DNA from: Streptomyces smaragdinus
GTDB taxonomy: Bacteria > Actinomycetota > Actinomycetes > Streptomycetales > Streptomycetaceae
Reading direction: 5' to 3'
Length of the DNA stretch: 64,000 bases
NCBI RefSeq assembly: GCF_009604385.1
Contig: NZ_WEGJ01000005.1
Location: 62,001 to 126,000, forward strand
Part shown: piece by piece, positions 48,165 through 56,557 of the stretch
How positions within the stretch are numbered: position 1 is the first letter of the stretch
Layout: each line of letters opens with the position of its first letter
Notes under the pieces: model-generated
What the model was told of the DNA's origin: nothing
Databases searched by the model: none
Seen by the model: only the letters and a program-made list of their open reading frames with translations
Program-made: the position numbers and the translations under genes

Positions 48165-48953
48165 ATGCCCCGCGTCGGCATCACCCCGGACTTCCTGGGC
48201 CCGCCGCCGATCGGTCTGACGGCGACGTTCGAGGAGGAGCTGGCGGCGGTGCGGGCCGCCGACCCGGCGCAGGCGCTGCGCGCGATGCGCCGCTCCCTGG
48301 CCGACACCCCGGGGGCGGCCGGGCATCCGCGGGCCCGTGAGCTCCTCGCCGATCCGGTGCGGGCGATCGAGGAGCTCGCCGGGCTGCTGCGCGCCGCCTG
48401 GCACGCCCTCGTCGAGCCGCACTGGCCCCGGCTGCGCACGCTGCTCGAGGCGGACGTCGCGTTCCACAGCCGGCGGCTGGCGCAGGGGGGCTTCGAGCTG
48501 CTCTTCGCCGGGCTGCATCCCAGGCTGGGCTGGGACGACGGCACGCTGACCGTGGCGAACCGGTCCGACTACCGCCGTGAGCTCGGCGGCTCGGGCCTGC
48601 TGCTCCTGCCCAGCGCCTTCCTGTGGCCCGACGCCGTCACCGGGTTCGAGCCCCCGTGGAGCGCCGCGATCGCCTACCCGGCGCGCGGGGTCGGCGCCCT
48701 GTGGCAGACCGGCGGCCCCGGGCCGCGCGAGGCCCTCGTACGGCTGCTGGGCGCCGGGCGGGCCGGGGTGCTGGCGGCGCTCGACGAGCCCGCGTCCACC
48801 ACGGCGCTGGCCCGCCGGCTGGGGCTGGCGCCGTCGACGGTCTCCGCCCACCTCGGCGCCCTGCGCGACGCCGGTCTGCTGACGGCGCGGCGCAGCCGGC
48901 ACCAGGTGCTGTACGAGCGCACGCCGCTGGGGATCGCGCTGGCGGCGGGCTGA
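48165..48953 (+). CDS. ArsR-family regulator with DUF5937-like domain, probably N-terminally truncated
   Basis: From the first in-frame ATG, 262 aa. The C-terminal winged helix is VLAALDEPASTTALARRLGL and STVSAHLGALRDAGLLTARR. The N-terminal domain matches the DUF5937 family from the motif PDFLGPPPIGLTATFEEEL onward. In family members ~55 residues precede that motif; here the frame continues upstream only as DTRARLGDLDLTPLWLFMPR, then runs into MFS sequence at ~48113. No RBS precedes the ATG. It may be untranslated or give a short protein. Confidence 0.7.
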   Translation: MPRVGITPDFLGPPPIGLTATFEEELAAVRAADPAQALRAMRRSLADTPGAAGHPRARELLADPVRAIEELAGLLRAAWHALVEPHWPRLRTLLEADVAFHSRRLAQGGFELLFAGLHPRLGWDDGTLTVANRSDYRRELGGSGLLLLPSAFLWPDAVTGFEPPWSAAIAYPARGVGALWQTGGPGPREALVRLLGAGRAGVLAALDEPASTTALARRLGLAPSTVSAHLGALRDAGLLTARRSRHQVLYERTPLGIALAAG

Positions 48954-49056
48954 CGCGCCCCAGGTTCACCCGCTTGCTCCGCCATATGTTCGATGCCGCG
49001 ATTTGGCCCGTATGCCAGGATCGAAGCGATCTGCCCGCCTCAGCCCGGGAATCTCG

Positions 49057-50124
49057 ATGTCAGGACGTATGCTCCCTCTCGCCCTCGCCGGCCTGGCGCT
49101 GGCCCTCGCCACCGTCCCCCTCGCCGGCTGCTCCGTCGCCGGCCCCGCGGACTCCGCCCCCGAGTCCGTCCGCGGCGCCGCTCCCGGAGCCGAACAGGCC
49201 GCCGCCCGTGCCGTCCGCAACGAGACCCCCTTCTGGGTGGACCCGGGCAGCGCCGCGGCCCGGCAGGTGACGCGCTGGGAGCGGGAGGGCCGCGGCGACG
49301 ACGCGAAGCTGCTGCGGCGGATCTCCGAGCAGCCCTTGGCCGTCTGGCCCTCCGGCAGCGAGGAGCAGGTCGGCGCCGACGTCCGCGAGACGATGCGGCG
49401 GGCCGGGGCGGCCGGGCAAACGGCGGTGCTCGTCGCGTACAACATCCCCAACCGCGACTGCGGCCAGCACTCCGCGGGCGGCGCCGCGGACCGCGAGGCC
49501 TATCTGCGCTGGATCGGCGCCTTCGCCGACAACATCGAGGGCGGCGAGGCCCTGGTGATCCTGGAGCCGGACGCCGTCCCGCACATGGCGGACGGCTGTA
49601 CGCCCGAGGAGATCCGCGCCGAGCGCCAGGAGATGCTGGGCGAGGCGGTGCTCCGGCTGAAGAGGCGCCCGGGCGTGCGGGTCTATCTGGACGCCGGCAA
49701 CGCCGCGTGGAACCACGACACCGGCTCCCTCGCCCGCCGGCTGGGGGAGTCCGGCATGAACGAGGCGGACGGCTTCGCGCTGAACGTGTCGAACTTCCAG
49801 AGCACCCGGGCGACCCGGGCGTACGGGCACGAGCTGTCGCGGCTGCTCGGGGGCAAGCACTTCGTCGTCGACACCAGCCGCAACGGCAACGGCCCGCTGG
49901 CCGGCGACGACGCGACCTGGTGCAACCCGCCGGGCCGGGCGCTGGGCGCCCCGCCGTCCACGAGGACGGGCGACGAGCTGATCGACGCGCTCCTGTGGAT
50001 CAAGCGCCCCGGCGACTCGGACGGCCAGTGCCGCGGCGGCCCCGCGGCCGGCACCTGGTGGCCCGAGTACGCCCTGGGCCTGGCCCGCTCCGCCGCAGAC
50101 AACGATCGGCGGGCGGACCGCTAG
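49057..50124 (+). CDS. cslZ: Family 6 glycoside hydrolase lipoprotein of the csl locus
   Basis: 355 aa. The N-terminus MSGRMLPLALAGLALALATV ends in a lipobox LAGC, so the protein is probably a lipoprotein anchored outside the membrane. The GH6 domain has YNIPNRDCGQHSAGG, the catalytic acid motif VILEPDAVP, VYLDAGNAAW, NVSNFQS, VVDTSRNGNGP and WCNPPGRALG. Endoglucanases of this family cut beta-1,4-glucan with inversion. Beside cslA and glxA, an equivalent of CslZ (SCO2838) is likely, trimming the tip glycan. The ATG at 49057 follows GGGA. It converges on glxA with 2 bp between stops. Confidence 0.85.
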   Translation: MSGRMLPLALAGLALALATVPLAGCSVAGPADSAPESVRGAAPGAEQAAARAVRNETPFWVDPGSAAARQVTRWEREGRGDDAKLLRRISEQPLAVWPSGSEEQVGADVRETMRRAGAAGQTAVLVAYNIPNRDCGQHSAGGAADREAYLRWIGAFADNIEGGEALVILEPDAVPHMADGCTPEEIRAERQEMLGEAVLRLKRRPGVRVYLDAGNAAWNHDTGSLARRLGESGMNEADGFALNVSNFQSTRATRAYGHELSRLLGGKHFVVDTSRNGNGPLAGDDATWCNPPGRALGAPPSTRTGDELIDALLWIKRPGDSDGQCRGGPAAGTWWPEYALGLARSAADNDRRADR

Positions 50125-50126
50125 CC

Positions 50127-52055
50127 CTACGGCAGGTGCACCCACTTCGCCACCGACGGCAGCCCCTCGCGGTCGGTCATCGTCAGCATGTACCAGCCGG
50201 GCGGGACCAGGGAGCGGTCCTCGGGGATCTCCACGGTCACCGTGCCGCCGCGCTTCGTGAAGTCGAGCTGGACGGAGCGCTGTTCGACGTCCGTGACGTG
50301 CGTGACGGAGCTCGGGCGCATCAGCCGTACCTTCGCCACCCGCTCGGCGCCCTTCACCTCGTACGTGGCCTTCGCGCCGAGTTCGGGCCGCTCGGGGCCG
50401 TCGCCGATCACGGGACGGCGGTCGATGTCCTTGTGGTGCAGGTACGGCGGCTCGTACACCTCGATGCGCTGCTCGAAGTCGCCGGCCCGGGTGTTGGCCT
50501 TGTCCGAGAACAGTGAGTCGGAGCCGAACACCGCCACCCGGCCGTCCGGGAGCAGCAGCGCCTCGCTGTGGTAGTTGCGGCCCACCAGCGGATCTGCCGC
50601 CGGCCGGAAGGCGTTCGCGCCCGGGTCGTAGAACTGGGCCTTCAGGACGTTGCTGGCGCTGCGTCCCCGGTAGTCCTTCGAGCCGCCGGTGGTGAAGACG
50701 GAGTCGTCCGGCAGGATCACGCTGTTGAGATAGCGGGTCGGCACCGGGAGCTCCGGTCCGTCGGCGTACGCGGGCTCGTCCGCCGTCAGATCGATGATCG
50801 TGGTCCGCCCGGTCGACTTCTTCGACTCGCCGACCCCGCCGCCGCCGAGCACCATCACCTTCTGGTCCTGCGCCGGCGGCAGCAGCAGCGAGCCGGCGGT
50901 CTCCAGCTGGTCGGGCTGCGTCATGCCGGGGACCGGCTCGAACGTGTTCTTCTTCAGGTCCCACAGGCCCGGTTCGCGGCCCCGGTCGGCCGGTCCGTAA
51001 CCGGCGTTGGCGCCCGAGTAGAAGAGCTTGCCGCCCTTCGTGAGGAAGAGCGAGGGGTAGGTCGGGAAGTAGCGGGTGGGGCCCTTGGACCACTTCTTGG
51101 TCTTGGGGTCGTAGATCTCGTTGTCGCCGTAGAGGATCTCGCCGACGTCGTCGAGGCCGGAGACGCTGAGCACCTTGCCGTCGGGGAGGGTGACCAGCGT
51201 GGGGTACCAGCGGGCCTTGTCCATCGGGTCGACGCGGACGTACTCCTCCTTGACCGGGTCGAACTCGTACGCGTCGCGGATGCCCTGGAAGTCCTGCTTG
51301 TCCATGGTGAGCTTCTGGGCGAGACCGTAGACGTTGTCGGCGTCCTTGCCGCGCAGGCCCTCGATCTCGTACTGGGAGTGCACCCCGTTGACGAAGCCGC
51401 GGCCCTTCCTCTCCGCCTCCACGAACACGGTGCTCTCGCCCGCCGTGACCTTCGTCCGCGCCCCCGCGCCGGTCTTCTTCGCGGCCGGCACGGTGACGGC
51501 GAAGTCCGAGCGGTACGTCAGCCCGGACGGCGAGGTGAAGCGGGTGCCCTTGGCCAGGCGCATCGGCTTGTCGGGGTTCTCGTTCTTCAGCAGCATCCGC
51601 CCGCCGGCCCGCTCCACGTCGCCGTCGAGCCGCTCGTAGCGGGCGGTGCCGCCGGCGACCAGCAGCCGGCCGTCGCCGAGCTGGGTGTGGCCGGCGCAGA
51701 ACAGGTCCGCCGGGGTCTTGATCTTCTTGTAGCTGTTGTCGCGCGGATCCCACAGCACGGTGGTGAAGGTGCCCGCGTCGAACTGGACCTGGTCGTTGCC
51801 CGAGCCGGCGACCAGCAGCACCTTGCCGGTGTGCAGCAGCGCCGCGTGGATCGCGTTGAGCTTGTACGAGCGGGGGGTGTCCATGATGTGCCAGGAGCCG
51901 TACCGGGCCAGGTACGCCGGCTGGGCTATCCGGTACTCGTGGTACTGGTCGCGGGCGAACCCGATCGCCGCGGGGGCGTTCAGACCCGCGAGGGCCAGCA
52001 CGACGCCGGTGCCTATGAGGCTCTTCCTCACACGTTTGCTCGGCCGGTACGGCAT
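50127..52055 (-). CDS. glxA: GlxA, galactose-oxidase-like radical copper oxidase
   Basis: 642 aa, about the length of GlxA (645). The N-terminal signal/anchor KSLIGTGVVLALAGLNAPAA is followed by Kelch-type blades. Cys120 in DLFCAGHTQLGDG is the residue that cross-links to tyrosine in the family. Copper ligands are provided by GRNYHSEALLLPDG and SSVTHVTD in the C-terminal Ig-like domain. In S. lividans GlxA oxidises the CslA-made glycan at hyphal tips and is needed for pellet formation and development under copper. It begins 2 bp after the cslA stop, suggesting coupling. Confidence 0.94.
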   Translation of the reverse strand: MPYRPSKRVRKSLIGTGVVLALAGLNAPAAIGFARDQYHEYRIAQPAYLARYGSWHIMDTPRSYKLNAIHAALLHTGKVLLVAGSGNDQVQFDAGTFTTVLWDPRDNSYKKIKTPADLFCAGHTQLGDGRLLVAGGTARYERLDGDVERAGGRMLLKNENPDKPMRLAKGTRFTSPSGLTYRSDFAVTVPAAKKTGAGARTKVTAGESTVFVEAERKGRGFVNGVHSQYEIEGLRGKDADNVYGLAQKLTMDKQDFQGIRDAYEFDPVKEEYVRVDPMDKARWYPTLVTLPDGKVLSVSGLDDVGEILYGDNEIYDPKTKKWSKGPTRYFPTYPSLFLTKGGKLFYSGANAGYGPADRGREPGLWDLKKNTFEPVPGMTQPDQLETAGSLLLPPAQDQKVMVLGGGGVGESKKSTGRTTIIDLTADEPAYADGPELPVPTRYLNSVILPDDSVFTTGGSKDYRGRSASNVLKAQFYDPGANAFRPAADPLVGRNYHSEALLLPDGRVAVFGSDSLFSDKANTRAGDFEQRIEVYEPPYLHHKDIDRRPVIGDGPERPELGAKATYEVKGAERVAKVRLMRPSSVTHVTDVEQRSVQLDFTKRGGTVTVEIPEDRSLVPPGWYMLTMTDREGLPSVAKWVHLP

Positions 52056-52057
52056 GC

Positions 52058-53887
52058 TCAGCTCCCTCCTCGGGACAGGGACGGTGACTCCGTCACGGAC
52101 GTGGTGGCCGTCGACCGCGCGATGGCGGCGTCGGCGGCGGCCGGGGTGGTCTGCGCGGGCGCGCCGACGGTGTCGGTGACCGTGACCCGCATGGTCCTGC
52201 GGCGCTCGGCCCACTCGGTCCAGGCCCAGACGGCGACGGGCGCCAGCGCGATGCACAGGGCCAGCAACGCCCAGGTGCGCATCGCGGCGTGGGTGTGGCC
52301 CAGGACGACCGAGGCGAGGAACGACACGCCCAGCACGGCCACCCAGAACAGATGGATCCGGAAGGTCGCCGGCTGGTCGGCGGTGGCCGTGCCGCCCTTG
52401 GGCGTGACGACGAACCGCGACGGGCGGCGCAGCAGCGCGTCCGTGAACGACTTCAGGTACACGGGCGCCGACATCGCCGACATCGCCATGCCGCCGAGCC
52501 CGCCGGAGCCCTCCGGCTCGTGCGGGGAGACGTTGTGCCGCCGGTTCCACAGGTACAGCCCGATCTGCGCGGCGGCGGCGTCGCTGTAGAGCATCAGCCA
52601 GACCGACGCCGGCACCTGGGTGCCGGAGGCCCCGAGCCACAGGAACAGCACGCAGGACAGGGCGCCCAGGTACCAGTTCACCGCGGTCATCGGGTAGTAG
52701 ACGAGCATCAGCGTGTACGACCACAGCCGCCGCAGCGGCATCCGCAGCGGCTTCTTCCAGTACTGCCGGAACCACGTCTCGTACGTGCCGCGGCTCCACC
52801 GCAGCTGCTGGGTGAAGAAGTCCGTCCACGACTCCGGGCCCTCGCCCACCGCCAGCACGTCGGGGGTGTAGACGGAGCGCCAGTGCTTGCCCGTGCGGGG
52901 GTTGCGGGAGCGGTGCAGCTCGAAGCCGGTGGCCATGTCCTCCGTGATCGAGTCCTGCAGCCCGCCGATGCCCTTCACCGCCGTGATCCGCACCGCGTTG
53001 TTCGTACCGACGAACATCGGGGAGCCGTAGCGGTTGCCGGCGCGCTGGATGAGGGCGTGGAAGAGGAACTGCTGGCTCTCCGCGAGCTTGGTGACGGGGG
53101 CCCGGTAGTTCCCGTACACCTGCGGGCCGACGACGAAGGCCACGTCCGGGTCGCGGAAGTAGCCCAGCATCCGCTCCAGGAAGTCCGGCAGCGGGACGTG
53201 GTCGGTGTCCACGGAGGCGAAGAAGTCGTAGTCGTCGCCGTGGGCGGCCAGCCAGGCGTTGTAGTTGCCGTGTTTGGTCTTCGCCCGGTGCACGCCCTGC
53301 TCGCGGTTCCACTCGGGGACGCCCTTGCGGGTGAAGTGCCGTACGCCCAGCTCCGCGCAGAGGGCGCGGGCCCCGGCGTCGTCGCCCTCGTCCAGCAGCC
53401 AGACGTCGAGGGGGCCGTCGTGGGTGAGCCTCACCGCGGCCGTGAGGGTGGCCCGGACCATGGCGAGGGGTTCCTTGCCCGGGACGTACGTGGTCAGGAA
53501 CGCGACGCGGGTGTCCTTCTCCGGGCGGACCGGGACGGGGTCGCAGGCGACCATGGTGGCGTGGGCGATCGAGACGACGTTGACGAGCCTGAAGGACTCG
53601 ATCAGGAAGATCGAGACGAGCATCACGGCGTCGGCGACCAGGAGCCAGAGGGGGGCGCCCTCGCGGTCGGTCCAGTGGCTCGGCCACACCAGGTACAGCA
53701 GCAGCACCAGGGAGAGGCAGGGTGCCACCGCCATCAGGGCCACGGCTCGTATTCGGTGGGGCTCCTTGTCGAGCAGGCGGGTCGTCGCGACCCGGTAGCC
53801 GCCGATTGCGGGGCGGGGGTCCTGGAAGTCCCCGGCCAGGCGGCTGTATTTGCTGTAGTCGAAGCCCTCTGTGCCCTCCGGCCGCAC
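52058..53887 (-). CDS. cslA: CslA, cellulose synthase-like glycosyltransferase
   Basis: A 609-aa GT2 membrane enzyme. The D,D,D,QxxRW signature is present: LLDEGDD, SVDTDH, ITEDMATG and QQLRWSRGTYE. There are two N-terminal and about five C-terminal membrane helices. CslA makes the beta-glucan at growing tips and interacts with DivIVA. The GTG at 53887 (MRPEGTEGFDYSKYSR) is chosen because GGAGG lies 6 bases upstream; in-frame codons further upstream are GTA or lack an RBS. It lies in one operon with glxA. Confidence 0.92.
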   Translation of the reverse strand: MRPEGTEGFDYSKYSRLAGDFQDPRPAIGGYRVATTRLLDKEPHRIRAVALMAVAPCLSLVLLLYLVWPSHWTDREGAPLWLLVADAVMLVSIFLIESFRLVNVVSIAHATMVACDPVPVRPEKDTRVAFLTTYVPGKEPLAMVRATLTAAVRLTHDGPLDVWLLDEGDDAGARALCAELGVRHFTRKGVPEWNREQGVHRAKTKHGNYNAWLAAHGDDYDFFASVDTDHVPLPDFLERMLGYFRDPDVAFVVGPQVYGNYRAPVTKLAESQQFLFHALIQRAGNRYGSPMFVGTNNAVRITAVKGIGGLQDSITEDMATGFELHRSRNPRTGKHWRSVYTPDVLAVGEGPESWTDFFTQQLRWSRGTYETWFRQYWKKPLRMPLRRLWSYTLMLVYYPMTAVNWYLGALSCVLFLWLGASGTQVPASVWLMLYSDAAAAQIGLYLWNRRHNVSPHEPEGSGGLGGMAMSAMSAPVYLKSFTDALLRRPSRFVVTPKGGTATADQPATFRIHLFWVAVLGVSFLASVVLGHTHAAMRTWALLALCIALAPVAVWAWTEWAERRRTMRVTVTDTVGAPAQTTPAAADAAIARSTATTSVTESPSLSRGGS

Positions 53888-53995
53888 GATCCCCTCCGGG
53901 GTAAGTACGATTCTGCGATCACGTCTTACCCAACGTGAGGAGCCGGGCTCGGGCGAATTGTGGGGGGCCGTTCGTGTTGTCCGGCGAACGCCGAA

Positions 53996-54021
53996 GGGCG
54001 CCACCCGGGTGGGTGGCGCCC
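53996..54021. terminator. Terminator between the secreted-protein cassette and cslA
   Basis: A perfect 11-bp inverted repeat, GGGCGCCACCC/GGGTGGCGCCC, with a 4-base centre, 22 bp after the stop of the minus-strand gene at 54044. Confidence 0.75.
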
Positions 54022-54043
54022 TCCGACATCGCTTCGCGCGGGG

Positions 54044-55243
54044 TTACTCGATGCTCTGCAGCATGTGCAGGCTCAGCGTGCCGCCGAACTGGCCCGCCTG
54101 CTTCACCGTGACGTTGGTGAAGATCGCCAGGGGGACGTCCAGGGGCGGGGGAGCCTCGGGGCTGAAGGTGACCGGGATGAGGCCGAAGAGGTTGCCCTTC
54201 AGGGACTCCGTGTACATGGTCACCGTGCCGTTCCGGATGGTCGACGTGGTGCCCTTGGGAGTGCGGACGTGGGAGGTCTTGTCGCCGGGGCCGGTGACGG
54301 TCTGGTGCAGGTCCTTGATGTCCACGCCGTTGGAGGCCGTGAACTTCAGGACCTTCTTGACCTGGCCCGAGTACGTCTTGACCTCGACGATGCCGTGGTA
54401 CTTCAGCCCCTTGAGGGTCAGCACGGAGCTGTTCAGCGTCCACGCCTCGTCGGGCAGCAGCGGGATGTCGGTCTCGAGCTTCGCGTTGGCCAGCGCCTCC
54501 GCGTCGAGCTCGGGGCACGGGAAGCGCGGCTTGCCGTCCTCGCCCGTGACGGCCCCGCCGGTCTCGTCGACCGGGTCGGTGGCCGTGGCCTTGGTCGCCT
54601 CGGAGAGCTCCTTGACCTCGGCGCCGGCCTCGGCCGCCGCCTCCCGGATGTCCGTCTCGGTCCCGGCCGACGCGGCGGCGGTGTCCGTCGTGTCGGCCGC
54701 GGGCTTCTCCGCGGTGGTGTCCGCGGCCGTCGTGTCCGTGGTGTCCGCCGCGGGCTCGTCCGGGCCGTCCAGGAGGTCCGTGATCGCCGGGACGATGCCC
54801 AGCGGGTCCAGGACGCTCTTCGACTCCGTCGGCTCGGGCGCCGGGGTCTCCGCGGGCGCCGCCGCCTCCGGCTCCGCCTGGGTCTCCGTCGCCTCCGGGG
54901 CGGGAGTCTCCGCCGCCGGCGCGTCGGCCTCCGGTGCCGTGGTCGCCGTCGGCGCGGGCTCCGGCTTCGCCGTGTCGTCCGGCGCCGGCGTCGGGTCCTC
55001 CTCCGGCGCCGCGTCGGGCGCCGTGACGCAGGGGCCCGGGGCGAAGGGGATGGCCGGGTTGTCCTCGGCCGCCGCCGGCTTCGGCGTCAGCGTCAGGCCC
55101 AGCAGCACCGCCGTCGGCATCGAGGCCAGCGCGGCGGCCTTGCCGGCGGGCAGCCGGTATCTGCTGAAGAGCGACTTGCGCACGGCCGCGTGCCGCGGGC
55201 CGCCTTGCACCGCGTCGTCGTGGCCGGTGTGCTCGCTACGCAT
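54044..55243 (-). CDS. Secreted or anchored protein with acidic repeat linker and beta domain (cassette gene 3)
   Basis: 399 aa. A signal-type segment follows a basic N-terminus (RYRLPAGKAAALASMPTAV then PKPAAA). Residues ~60-230 are an Ala/Pro/Thr/Glu-rich linker with repeated (A)PE/TDTT elements. The last ~160 residues form a beta-rich domain with LTLKGLKYHGIVEVKTYSG, VLKFTASNGVDIKDL and NGTVTMYTESLKGNLFGLIP. I do not recognise the family; the repeating short beta strands resemble LptA/LptC-like envelope proteins in pattern only. The start overlaps the DUF6114 stop by 8 bp, with GGGGGAAAG upstream. Confidence 0.7.
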   Translation of the reverse strand: MRSEHTGHDDAVQGGPRHAAVRKSLFSRYRLPAGKAAALASMPTAVLLGLTLTPKPAAAEDNPAIPFAPGPCVTAPDAAPEEDPTPAPDDTAKPEPAPTATTAPEADAPAAETPAPEATETQAEPEAAAPAETPAPEPTESKSVLDPLGIVPAITDLLDGPDEPAADTTDTTAADTTAEKPAADTTDTAAASAGTETDIREAAAEAGAEVKELSEATKATATDPVDETGGAVTGEDGKPRFPCPELDAEALANAKLETDIPLLPDEAWTLNSSVLTLKGLKYHGIVEVKTYSGQVKKVLKFTASNGVDIKDLHQTVTGPGDKTSHVRTPKGTTSTIRNGTVTMYTESLKGNLFGLIPVTFSPEAPPPLDVPLAIFTNVTVKQAGQFGGTLSLHMLQSIE

Positions 55244-55835
55244 ACTTTCCCCCACCGGGAGCCTTGGTCACGGAGATGGTCGCGCTGCTGCGCACCGGGC
55301 CGGCCGGCGGCTCGGGACGCTCGTCGGCGGGCTCGGCCGGCTCGTCGGCGGTCGCACCGGGCGGCAGCTCCTCGCCGGGCCCGTACGTCTCGTCCGGACC
55401 GCCCGCGGCCGGACCCTCCGCCGCCGGCTCCTCGGCCGGCGCGGCGGGGGCCCAGGAGATGGCGAGCGCGCCGCCGATCATCGCCAGCAGGAAGCCGATG
55501 AAGTAGCCGCCGAGGTTGGTGGCCGGGAGTGACACGAGCGCCAGCACGATCGCGGCGACACCGGCGAAGACCCGGACGATGGCGTGGAACCAGAGGGTCA
55601 GCCCGAGGGTGATCAGCAGCACCCCGATGACCAGCGCGCTGGCCCCGGCGGGGGAGCCGATACGCACGCTCAGTGTCCCGAACTGCAGGTTGTGGTACGG
55701 CAGGTAACCGATCGGGATACCACCCAGCAGGGTGAAGAGTCCCGCCCAGAAGGGCCGACTGCCGCGCCAGGCGCGGAAACGCAGCCGCCAGTAGCGCAGC
55801 CAGTATTCGTCCTGACCGGGAGAATCGACGCTCAT
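55236..55835 (-). CDS. DUF6114 family membrane protein (cassette gene 2)
   Basis: A 199-aa protein. Four membrane helices are visible: PFWAGLFTLLGGIPIGYLPY, ASALVIGVLLITLGLTLWFH, VFAGVAAIVLALVSLPATN and YFIGFLLAMIGGALAISW. A ~75-residue tail of Pro, Glu, Ala and Gly follows (AEEPAAEGPAAGGPDE), ending TKAPGGGKYA. This is the topology of DUF6114, commonly adjacent to DUF6230 in Streptomyces. Its function is unknown. Confidence 0.82.
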   Translation of the reverse strand: MSVDSPGQDEYWLRYWRLRFRAWRGSRPFWAGLFTLLGGIPIGYLPYHNLQFGTLSVRIGSPAGASALVIGVLLITLGLTLWFHAIVRVFAGVAAIVLALVSLPATNLGGYFIGFLLAMIGGALAISWAPAAPAEEPAAEGPAAGGPDETYGPGEELPPGATADEPAEPADERPEPPAGPVRSSATISVTKAPGGGKYA

Positions 55836-55881
55836 GGAAAAACAGCTCCCTGGAACGGCAAAGCAAAGAATGTGGGCGAGA

Positions 55882-55908
55882 GGCGGGGACGCGGACCGCG
55901 TCCCCGCC
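55882..55908. terminator. Hairpin after the DUF6230 gene
   Basis: GGCGGGGACGCGG (55882-55894) and CCGCGTCCCCGCC (55896-55908) pair perfectly with a single central base, 17 bp past the stop. It lies between cassette genes 1 and 2 and may attenuate rather than end transcription. Confidence 0.65.
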
Positions 55909-55924
55909 CTCGGGGTCTAGCGGA

Positions 55925-56557
55925 TCAGTAGCACTCGTTCTTGCCCAGGTTCAGGCGAAGCTTGAGGCCGCTGAGCTTGAAGGTGCCCGCGCTGGTGGCC
56001 CAGGCGGTCTGCTTCACGTCGGTCAGGATGGCCCGGTCGGCCTCCTGCGCGAAGCCGCCCTTCTTCGCCATCTGGTCGCCGGACTGGATGCCCGGGCCCT
56101 TCGACGACTGGCCGGCCGCGACACCGATGTTGATGTTGCGGAACTCCGCGTCGGCGTCGAGCGCCGAGGAGTCGATGTAGATCTTCTTGGCGGCGACCGG
56201 GGTACCGCCGTCACCGGCGGTCAGCTTCATGGTGATGGCCCCGAGACCGGGGATCTCCGTCACCACGGACTGACACATGTTCGTGATCTCGGCCGAGTTG
56301 AAGCCGGAGACCGCGACCGGGTGGTGAGCGCCGGCCTTGCCCTCGAGGTCAGTACCGGCGTCCAGAGAGCCGTACTGCACCATGCCGTGGCCGTCGAGCT
56401 TGCCGGCCGTGACCTTGAACTCCTGACCGGACACGGCGAACGAAGCCGCGAGCGCGCCCTGCGCCAGGGCCACGCCTATCGCCGCGGTCGCGGCGACCGA
56501 CGGGACCATGACGACGGCGAAGCGCTTCCATCTGGTCCCACCACGCACCTGGGACAT
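55925..56557 (-). CDS. DUF6230 family exported protein (cassette gene 1)
   Basis: A 210-aa protein. A Sec-type signal or anchor (WKRFAVVMVPSVAATAAIG) ends near AAS at residue ~33. The mature part has beta-strand segments FAVSGQEFKVTAGKLDGHGM, GLGAITMKLTAGDGG and SAGTFKLSGLKLRLNLGKN, ending with Cys and Tyr. Two cysteines (NMCQSVV and NECY) could form a disulfide. It matches DUF6230, which older annotations called cholesterol esterase; no hydrolase motif (GxSxG) is present. AAGGAGG at the start supports the ATG at 56557. Confidence 0.82.
   Translation of the reverse strand: MSQVRGGTRWKRFAVVMVPSVAATAAIGVALAQGALAASFAVSGQEFKVTAGKLDGHGMVQYGSLDAGTDLEGKAGAHHPVAVSGFNSAEITNMCQSVVTEIPGLGAITMKLTAGDGGTPVAAKKIYIDSSALDADAEFRNINIGVAAGQSSKGPGIQSGDQMAKKGGFAQEADRAILTDVKQTAWATSAGTFKLSGLKLRLNLGKNECY

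Noticed and set aside
50127..53687. 1186-residue frame covering glxA and much of cslA
   Set aside because: glxA begins at 52055 with its signal sequence; the upstream part is a shadow of cslA, not a fusion protein.
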